The notes under the pieces were generated by a model. The model saw only the letters and a program-made list of their open reading frames with translations. It was not told the DNA's origin and searched no databases. The position numbers and the translations under genes were made by a program. A stretch of DNA of 13,933 nt from Anderseniella sp. (lineage in GTDB: Bacteria > Pseudomonadota > Alphaproteobacteria > Rhizobiales > Aestuariivirgaceae): the NCBI GenBank assembly GCA_013041995.1, contig JABDRA010000672.1, positions 1-13,933 of the forward strand, written 5' to 3'. Below, piece after piece: positions 6,946 through 13,282 of the stretch (the stretch's first letter is position 1; each line of letters begins with the position of its first letter).

Positions 6946-8232
6946 CTAATTTGCAGCTTTGATCGTATCCACGATCACTCGATCGTTCAGATCCAGTTCA
7001 CCCTCAAGTATCTGTGTTTTGGAACCATCGGTAACGCCAGTACGAACATTCACCGAGACCGGCATGTCGTTACGAAGCACCCAAATACGCCGTTCCCCAT
7101 TCCTGGTCTGTTCGATCTTTGCAATCTCAGTTGAGCGCGGCGGCCCAGGCAAGATGGACTGAACGAAGCTCTTGCCGGAACCTGCTGCGGTGTCTGCAGG
7201 GGGCGCATAGCGCAATGCGGCATTTGGGATCAGCAATGCGTCTTCTACGGTTTGCACATTGATTTCAGCTGTTGCCGTCATCCCTGGCCTCAACAGGAGA
7301 TCATTGTTGTCAATTGTCAAAATTGCCTTGTACGTCACCACCCCATCGACGGTTTCGGGCGCAAACCGCAGTTCGGATATTTGAGCGGGAAAGTCCCGGT
7401 CCTGGAAAGATTCTACCGTGAATTTCGCCTTGTTCCCCTCTTTGACCTTGCCGATATCGGCTTCATCAACGTCGACCTCAAGCTGCATTTCGCGCAGATC
7501 ATCCGCCAGTGTAAACAAGACAGGCGCCTGAAAGGACGAGGCAACCGTCTGCCCTGGATCAATATTGCGATTAAGGACAACGCCATTGATAGGCGAACAT
7601 ATGCACGCCTTTTTGAGATTGGTTTCGTCGAGATTCAGATCCGCTTCCGCCACGGCTACATCGGCGGCGCCGCTTGCGACCAATGCCACAGCACGATCAT
7701 AGGCTGCTTTTGCCACATCCAAATCTGATTGAGATGAATACCCTTTTCGCGCCAACGGCTTTACACGTTCGTACTCGCTCTTTTTCTCAATTTGAGTGGC
7801 TTTGAGCTCGAGCAGTTTCGCTTGCTTTGCCGTCAGCGTTGCACGTGTATGGGCAACCTGGGCTTCCAACTTGTCCGTGTCGAGTTCGGCAAGAACCTGA
7901 CCCAGTTTAACTTCGTCGTTGTAGTCTACTTTGACCGACTTGATCATCCCGGAAAGCTCACTTGAAATCTCAACTTCATTGGTCGGTTCAACCGTTCCCG
8001 TTGCCGAAACCGTGACCGTCAGACCACCTCGCGAGACTGGTTCACTTTTGTATTGGGTAATGTTTGAAGCATTGCTGCCAGACCAATAAGTATATCCCAG
8101 GCCGGCGGCGAAGATTACAAGCATAGTCAAACCAAGCACCCGCCATGATCGCCACCAAGGCATCGCCTTTGTACCCAGTCCGAGAACCTCTTCAACAGTC
8201 TCGCTATCGGGTTCAGTCGTTGAATTATTCAC
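6946..8232 (-). CDS. macA: MacA-type periplasmic adaptor of an ABC efflux system
   Basis: Chosen start is the GTG at 8232 (GAGGA about 11 bases upstream), giving 428 residues; the frame is open to 8310, but those extra residues look non-coding. A membrane anchor (VLGLTMLVIFAAGLGYTYW) is followed by the biotinyl-lipoyl half motif (GTVEPTNEVEISSELSGMI, VDYNDEVKLGQVLAELDTDKL), a coiled-coil hairpin (about 150 residues of alternating Lys/Ala/Glu), the second lipoyl half (CSPINGVVLNRNIDPGQTV) and beta-barrel and membrane-proximal domains (LRPGMTATAEI, LLIPNAALRY). This is the membrane-fusion protein that links a MacB pump to an outer-membrane channel; no TolC-like gene lies in the window. It is the first gene of the efflux operon. 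No FNR box or other clear operator was seen upstream. Confidence 0.88.
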   Translation of the reverse strand: MNNSTTEPDSETVEEVLGLGTKAMPWWRSWRVLGLTMLVIFAAGLGYTYWSGSNASNITQYKSEPVSRGGLTVTVSATGTVEPTNEVEISSELSGMIKSVKVDYNDEVKLGQVLAELDTDKLEAQVAHTRATLTAKQAKLLELKATQIEKKSEYERVKPLARKGYSSQSDLDVAKAAYDRAVALVASGAADVAVAEADLNLDETNLKKACICSPINGVVLNRNIDPGQTVASSFQAPVLFTLADDLREMQLEVDVDEADIGKVKEGNKAKFTVESFQDRDFPAQISELRFAPETVDGVVTYKAILTIDNNDLLLRPGMTATAEINVQTVEDALLIPNAALRYAPPADTAAGSGKSFVQSILPGPPRSTEIAKIEQTRNGERRIWVLRNDMPVSVNVRTGVTDGSKTQILEGELDLNDRVIVDTIKAAN

Positions 8233-8368
8233 TTTTCGAATATTCCTCAAAACCAACTTCGCATGAAGATAGTAGCAAGTGTGGGTGACCCCAAAATTAA
8301 TCTGGCTCAAGCATGCACACCGTACCTATACGGCTGGGCGTCTCACTGCTTTGCTGATACCCAATATT

Positions 8369-8387
8369 ACCTCCCATTTCCGGAGGT
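8369..8387. repeat. Short hairpin in the gap upstream of macA
   Basis: ACCTCC (8369-8374) and GGAGGT (8382-8387) form a 6-bp stem with a 7-base loop in the 289-base gap between the macA start and the end of the small coiled-coil gene. The gap has no other gene I can support. The stem could pair with a ribosome-site-like sequence, but no T-run follows, so it is not a convincing terminator. Confidence 0.3.
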
Positions 8388-8521
8388 TGCGCCGGCGAAG
8401 AGATAACGTTCTTGATGTCCGGCCTGATCGGCCACCCACCGGGAAAAGGCGCGCGCCACTTTGTTCTGGTGCAAGACTGAAGGTGGAAGTCACTACAGGC
8501 GATTGACACCTGGGGCTTTTG

Positions 8522-8767
8522 CTATCGCATGTTTGCACCCATCAACATCATTAACTCACGCTGCAGCGCGTCGCGTCTTGCCTTGAGCCTTTCAGCCTCT
8601 ATGGGCTCGGTCGGGTCGCTTGCTGCATTCAGTCTGTCAACCTTCAGCTCGATTTCCTGCAATTCGTGACTGGTCGCCTCGAACCCCTTGTCGGAGCCCC
8701 ACAACTGCTGGATTGCCTTTTCATAATCCGGGTACTGCTCCAGTAGCCAGGCTTTCGCAGAGTTCAT
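8522..8767 (-). CDS. Small coiled-coil protein, DUF465/YdcH-like
   Basis: 81 residues starting at an ATG with a very good ribosome site (GGAAGGAG, eight bases upstream). The first 30 residues contain two Trp (AWLLEQYPDYEKAIQQLWGS). The rest is a charged helix with heptad-like spacing (HELQEIELKVDRLNAASD, then ERLKARRDALQRELMMLM), which resembles the YdcH/DUF465 group of small coiled-coil proteins, although the match is by pattern only. It lies 55 bases after the Arg-rich secreted protein on the same strand and probably shares its transcript. Function is unknown. Confidence 0.65.
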   Translation of the reverse strand: MNSAKAWLLEQYPDYEKAIQQLWGSDKGFEATSHELQEIELKVDRLNAASDPTEPIEAERLKARRDALQRELMMLMGANMR

Positions 8768-8822
8768 TGCGGATTCTCCTTCCGATTACTGGTCCTTACG
8801 GGCTTGCCGGTGTCTTACGCTC

Positions 8823-9323
8823 TCAGCGTGGTCGGCAACCATGGTAACGCATGCAGCCTCTGTAATTGCGGTTACTGTATCCCCAGTTGCGCACGCATCT
8901 GCGATGCCATCTGCTGCAGCGTGATAAGCGAGAGTAGCGGCGTGACCGGTAAGGATAGTAGTAGCCGCGCGGAATGCTGTAGAGATAGGGGTGAACGTAG
9001 CCTCGCCGATACCTGCGATGCCTGTGCCTGCGGCGATGTCCACGTCTTGCATGTCTGCGATGATATCTGCGCGACCGGCGCAGCTTTCTGCGATGCTTGC
9101 GGGCATGCCGGCGTGCCTTGCGTCCATGCCGACGAGCCTTTCGAGCCCTTCGCCGCTTGCGAACCAACTCGACACCGTTTTCCGCGTTCATCATCAGCAG
9201 GTTTGAGGAAAACGCTGATCGGTCCACGATCGTTGCACGGGTTGCCGGCACACTTGCAACGACTGCAGCGACAGCAATCAAGATCGCAGATGAAACGCTC
9301 TTCAAAGAATGAATCCTAGCCAT
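8823..9323 (-). CDS. Secreted, extremely Arg/His-rich protein with C-terminal Cys motif
   Basis: 166 residues from the ATG at 9323, which has a strong ribosome site (GGGAGG, seven bases upstream). The frame is open to 9386, but that start lies inside the FNR box. A clear signal peptide (MARIHSLKSVSSAILIAVAA, ending near ATRA) is followed by a short linker and then about 60 residues that are mostly Arg, His and Lys (RKRRRARKARRHGRKARRHA and similar), a Tyr-rich stretch (YVHPYLYSIPRGYYYPYRSR), and a four-Cys end (RCSRWHRRC, NWGYSNRNYRGCMRYHGC). The Cys/Trp/Gly end pattern occurs in short secreted rhizobial proteins. It must be strongly basic and may bind an anionic partner such as cell-wall polymer, DNA or lipopolysaccharide; that is inference. 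It is divergent from the hemerythrin-like gene with an FNR box between. Confidence 0.72.
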   Translation of the reverse strand: MARIHSLKSVSSAILIAVAAVVASVPATRATIVDRSAFSSNLLMMNAENGVELVRKRRRARKARRHGRKARRHARKHRRKLRRSRRYHRRHARRGHRRRHRHRRYRRGYVHPYLYSIPRGYYYPYRSRRYSRLSRCSRWHRRCVRNWGYSNRNYRGCMRYHGCRPR

Positions 9324-9372
9324 GAACAATCCTCCCTGAAACAGCACCATACTGATCCGGCAAGATGTATCC

Positions 9373-9386
9373 TTGACCAATATCAA
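9373..9386. promoter_or_regulatory. FNR box shared by the divergent Arg-rich and hemerythrin-like genes
   Basis: TTGACCAATATCAA fits TTGAY-N4-RTCAA without mismatch. Rightward, an AACAAT-like -10 (four of six bases) falls 23 bases later, putting the start near 9421 and 26 bases before the ATG at 9447. Leftward, TATGGT falls 21 bases away, putting the start near 9338 just before the ribosome site of the Arg-rich gene. One site could serve both directions. Confidence 0.7.
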
Positions 9387-9446
9387 TGCTTACCACCGAA
9401 TTCTAGATCAACAATGTCACCAGGAAATTCTGCAAAGGCCGATAGT

Positions 9447-9959
9447 ATGCAGTCATCGCTAGGAGTTGATCTGAAATACGCTGACCCGATGGCTGTAATA
9501 AAGCTGGAACGAGGTTGGCAACACCAAATTTGCGATGAGCTTGAGCGACTGGCCGATCAACTTGGCGGCCCGCTGGATGTCAATTTGTGCAAAACCATCA
9601 ATAGTTGTTTGCAGGCTGAATTGCCCTTGTGTCATCGCGATGAGGAGGTTTTGTTCGAGCTCATGCTGCAGAAGGAGCCTGACAACACGCTACTGGCAGC
9701 CTGCACAGGGCAGGCAATATCGGAACATGCCGCCATGCAGACTTATGTATTTGAACTCCAGGAGCCATTAAGCGATATGAGTCTGGGGATCAATCCTGGC
9801 AATCCGGATACGGTGGGCTACATGCTGAGATGCTGATTTGACGGCATGAGACACCATCTGAATTGGGAAGATGCCTCAATCTTCCGAGGGCAAACCTGGG
9901 ACATTCCAACTGTCGACATGGAGCAGTTGCGGCTGGCGCTGATCCGTAATCGGGCATAG
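9447..9959 (+). pseudogene. Hemerythrin-like protein gene interrupted by an in-frame TGA
   Basis: From the ATG at 9447 (AAAGG eight bases upstream) the frame runs 129 codons to TGA at 9834-9836, then continues in the same frame to TAG at 9957-9959. Before the stop lie hemerythrin-like ligand positions WQH (His26), CHRDEE (His63, Glu66/67) and SEHAAM (His94), then NPDTVGYMLRC. After the stop come FDGMRHHLNWEDASIF and a short helix, which is the expected fourth helix with the remaining His ligands. The product cut at the TGA would lack that helix and should not hold a complete diiron site. Note CH where many relatives have HH. Hemerythrin-domain proteins bind O2 or sense redox state and fit the FNR context. 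The family call is by pattern and moderately sure; the same-frame continuation is certain. Confidence 0.68.
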
Positions 9960-10057
9960 CTGTCATGCGTCCATCTGACCACCAGGCAAGTTGCAAAACA
10001 TGCTGAATGCTGTTTATGTCATTGTGGACGGTTAGTTTGAATTAGAGGTTTACAAAT

Positions 10058-10801
10058 TTGACTGAGCTTGTGCCGGAGGTGCATTTGGACTTGCGTTGCG
10101 CCAATTGTCCTGTCCGTCATCATGCGATTTGCAGTGCGCTAGACACTCCGCACATCCACGAACTTACAGATATCATGACTCACCGGCACTTTTGTGCCGG
10201 AGATGAAGTCTTGCATCAGGATGAAACCAGTCAACTTTTTGCAATCATCGTCAGAGGCATTGTAAAGCTCACCCGTATGTTGCCGGACGGTCGCGAACAG
10301 ATTGTCGGACTGCTTTCCGGCTCCGATATTCTTGGCGATATAGAAACTGCGGTGAGCCATGATAGCGCTCAATGTGTGACAGATGTTGAAGTGTGCTGTT
10401 TCCGCCGCAAGCAGTTTGAAGCAGTATTGGAAAAACATCCTGAACTGGCACACCACCTGCTGAAAAAGGCAAGCGCTAACCTGGACGAGGCCCGTGACTG
10501 GATGATGGTGTTGGGCAGGCTGGGAGCCATGGAAAAGGTCGCACGCTTTATCCTTTGGCAATGCAACAAAGACCATCCCGGTTGCATCCATCAGACCTCG
10601 CAGCAGGCCAAACAAGTAGTGCATATGCCCCTTAAGCGTGAAGAGATCGCGGGGTTCCTCGGCATGACAATCGAGACTGTCAGTCGCAATATGAGCAAAC
10701 TCAGGGCGGACGGCATTATAGAAATGCCTAATGCAAAGGATATTCGGATTACGGATATCGACCGCCTGCGTGATATCGCGGTGATATACGAGGGCAACTA
10801 G
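10058..10801 (+). CDS. FNR/FnrN-type oxygen-sensing transcription regulator (CRP/FNR family)
   Basis: 247 residues from a TTG start with AGAGG (10044-10048) nine bases upstream. The N-terminus has Cys14, Cys17 and Cys25 (CANCPVRHHAIC), a C-x2-C-x7-C set typical of FnrN/FixK-like oxygen sensors; Cys113/Cys114 supply the fourth ligand position of a [4Fe-4S] cluster. A cyclic-nucleotide-like barrel (LFAIIVRGIVKLTRMLPDGREQIVGLLSGSDILG) leads to a dimerisation helix and a winged helix-turn-helix (KREEIAGFLGMTIETVSRNMSKL). Glu206, Ser209 and Arg210 match the residues of E. coli FNR that read TTGAT. Loss of oxygen should assemble the cluster, dimerise the protein and switch on genes with TTGAY-N4-RTCAA boxes, several of which are in this window. 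No box was seen upstream of this gene itself. Confidence 0.93.
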   Translation: MTELVPEVHLDLRCANCPVRHHAICSALDTPHIHELTDIMTHRHFCAGDEVLHQDETSQLFAIIVRGIVKLTRMLPDGREQIVGLLSGSDILGDIETAVSHDSAQCVTDVEVCCFRRKQFEAVLEKHPELAHHLLKKASANLDEARDWMMVLGRLGAMEKVARFILWQCNKDHPGCIHQTSQQAKQVVHMPLKREEIAGFLGMTIETVSRNMSKLRADGIIEMPNAKDIRITDIDRLRDIAVIYEGN

Positions 10802-10823
10802 CTTTGAGTTCTCAAGCAGACGT

Positions 10824-10863
10824 GTATTGCACAAGGCCAGGTGAATTCGTGGACGTGCAATAC
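10824..10863. repeat. Inverted repeat between two convergent genes, possible terminator
   Basis: GTATTGCAC (10824-10832) and GTGCAATAC (10855-10863) form a perfect 9-bp stem with a 22-base loop. It lies between the stop of the FNR gene (10801) and the stop of the convergent redoxin gene (10882). Position suggests a two-way transcription stop, but no T-run follows on either side. Confidence 0.45.
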
Positions 10864-10881
10864 CCGGTAACCACCGCAACT

Positions 10882-12126
10882 TCAACCAAAGCTCAGCAGT
10901 TCGGGACGCAACAACATGACGGCACCGATTGCCGTTAATACCACTCCTCCAATCAAGTGTGAGTATCGGGCGTAACTCCCGGTCAAACCGCTCACTCGCA
11001 GCGCGAACATCGCGGTTGCAAAGATCGCAATATCGTCGAGCATGAACACCGCGATGTAGAGACAAATGTAAGAATAGTATGTGGCAGGAGGCAGATCGTT
11101 CAGTGTCAGAATCTGTGTGTAAACAGCAGGAACACCGGCCGAGCAAAGCAACTCGATGAGATTTACGCCGACCGCCAAAGCCATCATGCCCAGCACCGCC
11201 CACACAAGATTGTCTTGTTGAGCGATTAGCCGAAATGCGTCCATCATCTTTCGCCTGCGGCCGGGATTGACGACCTTGCAGGCAGCTTCCGGTTTTGTCC
11301 AATACTCCCGCAGGAAATAGAAGCCAACGCCAACGGCCAGCGCCCCGATAGCCAGACGCAACCATACCACTGCACCCAGGATTAAAACCAGATTGAGCCA
11401 TGCCGCCATCACCGCAAAATACATGACAGCAGTGGCCGTCAGGAATACCCCGCCCAGCAGCCACATGCGCCTTTGATCATCTAGCCCCAACAGCAAGCCG
11501 ATGAGAAACACCAGAACCCACATGGCACAAGGATTGAACCCGTCCACCCCGGCCAGAACCACAGTGAGCATTGGAAGTGAAAGGTCTCGCGTTTGAATTG
11601 GCCCCAGGAAGGGCAACGAAACCACCTCGGGAATCAGGGCTGGCGTGACATTGGTTGAAGAAGATGGGTTCCCGGTCTTCGCCTTAGCCAGGTTACCCCG
11701 TTGCGAACCGGACAACTCAGCAATAACGTCCCGGCATTTGCTATTGAGACACTTCGCAATTGCCGCTTCGTAAGCTGTTGCGCTGCGTCCCTGGGATGCA
11801 AAACCAAGAAAAGGCTGATCTCCAATGATGACCAGCGGCACCGCTGCTTGTTCAAAGCCGAAGTAATCCAGCGCTGTTTCGTACATTTCCTCATTGGCCG
11901 ACGAAGTGCCCAGCTCAATCGCCTCAACAATCACGGAAGACTGAACACTGCTTATACGCTCCAGCTCAACCTTGGCAGAAGCGCAGTACGGGCACCCTTT
12001 TTGCCAGAACACATAAGCTGTGACGGTACGGCTTTCACCAGCAGGTGCGTCCGCGGACAGCAATGCCGGCACCAAAACCAAACCGCCGAGGAAAAAAAGG
12101 AATGCCAAGACTGTTCGTTGCACCAT
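10882..12126 (-). CDS. Periplasmic glutaredoxin-like domain fused to DsbD/CcdA-like membrane domain
   Basis: 414 residues from the ATG at 12126 (GGTGA nine bases upstream; a TTG at 12135 is too close to it). A signal/anchor helix (VLAFLFFLGGLVLVPALL) precedes a thioredoxin-fold domain with active site CPYC (45-48) and a cis-Pro site AAVPLV (Pro97), then a Cys126-x4-Cys131 pair. After a linker comes a membrane domain of several helices with Cys200 in DGFNPCAMW and Cys328 in ELLCSAGVP, the two positions expected of the membrane thiol pair in DsbD/CcdA. It probably carries reducing equivalents from the cytoplasm to its own periplasmic redoxin; the downstream target is unknown. It is larger than CcdA and built in the reverse order to DsbD, whose thioredoxin part is C-terminal. 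Confident in domain make-up, less in direction of electron flow. Confidence 0.85.
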   Translation of the reverse strand: MVQRTVLAFLFFLGGLVLVPALLSADAPAGESRTVTAYVFWQKGCPYCASAKVELERISSVQSSVIVEAIELGTSSANEEMYETALDYFGFEQAAVPLVIIGDQPFLGFASQGRSATAYEAAIAKCLNSKCRDVIAELSGSQRGNLAKAKTGNPSSSTNVTPALIPEVVSLPFLGPIQTRDLSLPMLTVVLAGVDGFNPCAMWVLVFLIGLLLGLDDQRRMWLLGGVFLTATAVMYFAVMAAWLNLVLILGAVVWLRLAIGALAVGVGFYFLREYWTKPEAACKVVNPGRRRKMMDAFRLIAQQDNLVWAVLGMMALAVGVNLIELLCSAGVPAVYTQILTLNDLPPATYYSYICLYIAVFMLDDIAIFATAMFALRVSGLTGSYARYSHLIGGVVLTAIGAVMLLRPELLSFG

Positions 12127-12189
12127 TGCGTCCAATCACCGGAATTCATGCCAGGAATCCATCCTGATCTTCAAACGCCCTCACATGCA

Positions 12190-12203
12190 TTGATCAGGCG
12201 CAA
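12190..12203 (-). promoter_or_regulatory. Degenerate FNR-type box upstream of the redoxin gene
   Basis: TTGATCAGGCGCAA has one full half site (TTGAT) and a weak second one (CGCAA in place of RTCAA). It lies about 64 bases before the redoxin ATG at 12126. No good -10 is present at the class II position (a CAGGAT-like hexamer at best). Its reverse complement, TTGCGCCTGATCAA, resembles the 13148 site. Confidence 0.4.
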
Positions 12204-12403
12204 TCTTCTCTGTCCGATTTCTGAATCCCACAGGCTGAGATGTTCAAGCGCTCACCACGTCAACGACTACATCCACAATGGCCACTGCGTATGTCCTGCC
12301 GGCAGGATGGCCCGCTGTGTTGCACGAAATGGCTATTGGTGCATAAAGAGGACTCCACATTGGATTTGCGCATACGGACATGTAGAAGCACAACTCAGGA
12401 GCG

Positions 12404-12426
12404 TGGTTTTGATCCGATCAAAACCA
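12404..12426. repeat. Perfect 10-bp inverted repeat, candidate operator of the GNAT gene
   Basis: TGGTTTTGAT, then CCG, then ATCAAAACCA: two perfect 10-base arms with a 3-base centre, 22 bases before the GNAT start. The core TTGAT-N3-ATCAA is one base tighter than an FNR box, so a different dimeric repressor is more likely. A hairpin in the leader is the alternative. No T-run follows, so it is not a terminator. Confidence 0.55.
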
Positions 12427-12448
12427 TACTTCAGAAGAGACAAACCAC

Positions 12449-13048
12449 TTGAATGCAATTTCCGACATTTCATACCGCTATGCGACGAGCGAAGACAGTG
12501 CCGCAGTGGCATCCTACATTTGTCTGGCTGGAGACGGTCTGTACGAGTTCCTGCTCGACGATCTGATACCGGGCTTCACATCCATCGAGGTACTCAAATG
12601 GACGGTCGGCGTTCTGGCTTCCCCGTTATCGTACAAAAACTGTTTCGTGGCCGTTGATTCCGGCACTAAGCAGATAGCCGGCGTCATCAACCTGTTTCCA
12701 GCCGATGAATTGCGTGAGCAAGGCCATGAGTTGATCAATACGCAGAGTTGGCGGTTTCTTGAACCGGTGTTCAGTCTTCAGGACTGGGGAAGCCTGTTCA
12801 TCAACAGCCTGGCTGTTGGCAGGCAGTGGCGCCATCGCGGCATTGGTGGCCGGTTACTTGATCATGCATATGAGCGGGCGAGTTCCGATGGATACGACAA
12901 GGTCAGCCTTCACGTGTGGTCAGATAACCTGAGTGCCATTTCATTCTATGAAAAGCGCGGTTTCACAATTCTGGACAGGGTTGCCCTGCCCGCCCATCCT
13001 CAACTTCCGGACAAGTCCGGCAGCATATTGATGTGCCGGAAAGTCTGA
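12449..13048 (+). CDS. GNAT-family N-acetyltransferase
   Basis: 199 residues from a TTG start; AGAAGAGA (12433-12440) lies about nine bases upstream and no in-frame ATG fits better. The acetyl-CoA site is clear: SLFINSLAVGRQWRHRGIGGRLLDHA, with the R-x2-G-x-G loop at residues 128-133, followed by the VSLHVWSDNLSAISFYEKRGF segment that closes the GNAT fold. The family moves an acetyl group from acetyl-CoA to an amine, which may be a protein N-terminus, lysine, drug or small metabolite. The N-terminal half (YRYATSEDSAAVASYICLAG...LLDDLIPG) is not enough to name a substrate. It stands alone between the redoxin gene and the P-type ATPase; a perfect inverted repeat just upstream may control it. 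Confidence 0.87.
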   Translation: MNAISDISYRYATSEDSAAVASYICLAGDGLYEFLLDDLIPGFTSIEVLKWTVGVLASPLSYKNCFVAVDSGTKQIAGVINLFPADELREQGHELINTQSWRFLEPVFSLQDWGSLFINSLAVGRQWRHRGIGGRLLDHAYERASSDGYDKVSLHVWSDNLSAISFYEKRGFTILDRVALPAHPQLPDKSGSILMCRKV

Positions 13049-13147
13049 ATTCTGCTGTGTAGCAGCTATATTCGCGCCAATCCTCTGCCACCTGGATGTC
13101 CGTCATTTCCCACCAACGCCAGAGTTCAGCATAGCCAGGACATCGCA

Positions 13148-13189
13148 TTGCGCTGCATCAATGCTGGCCGCAAGCGCTCCGAATAGGGT
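13148..13189 (+). promoter_or_regulatory. Candidate FNR-type promoter for the P-type ATPase
   Basis: TTGCGCTGCATCAA at 13148-13161 has one full half site (ATCAA) and a weak first one (TTGCG). TAGGGT at 13184-13189 follows 22 bases later, the class II spacing, with the TA---T frame of a -10. The start would be near 13196, leaving a leader of about 90 bases. Weaker than the sites at 1195, 1923 and 9373. Confidence 0.4.
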
Positions 13190-13282
13190 CTTAATAGAGA
13201 ACGCAAGAAAGATCTGTTGCAAGCAGCAAACTGCGAGGTTCGAAACCCCAGTCAACCAATGACCTCCGATCGGAATATCCAT

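Larger units (their letters stand above)
12127..12448. other. 322-base gap between the divergent redoxin and GNAT genes
   Basis: It contains a degenerate FNR-type box at 12190-12203 and a perfect inverted repeat at 12404-12426. Short frames across it (for example from 12240) have no ribosome site and no recognisable family. No RNA gene was seen. Confidence 0.5.

Noticed and set aside
1..8232. Idea that the esterase and the MacAB-type pump form a macrolide-resistance unit
   Set aside because: They are almost 5 kb apart on opposite strands with unrelated genes between, and both families have many members without macrolide activity.
8786..9175. 129-aa minus-strand frame, Ala-rich
   Set aside because: It is a shifted frame of the Arg-rich gene, whose own frame has a signal peptide and a strong ribosome site; the Ala/Met/Asp-rich composition is what a shifted Arg/His-rich gene gives.
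9866..9885. 7-bp hairpin (GGAAGAT, six-base loop, ATCTTCC) downstream of the in-frame TGA, considered as a selenocysteine insertion element
   Set aside because: It begins 29 bases after the TGA, too far for the usual bacterial element, and hemerythrin-domain selenoproteins are not known to me.
10139..11464. 441-aa minus-strand frame across the FNR gene and part of the redoxin gene
   Set aside because: It is antisense to a clear FNR family protein and out of frame with the redoxin protein. It has no domain-like pattern and is a shadow.
11701..12657. 318-aa plus-strand frame over the redoxin N-terminus, the gap and the GNAT start
   Set aside because: Opposite strand or wrong frame to two recognised genes, no ribosome site, Cys/Arg-rich shadow composition.
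13233..13248. GAGGTTCGAAACCCC, similar to a tRNA T-arm
   Set aside because: The stem does not pair properly and no anticodon arm or acceptor stem can be built around it.
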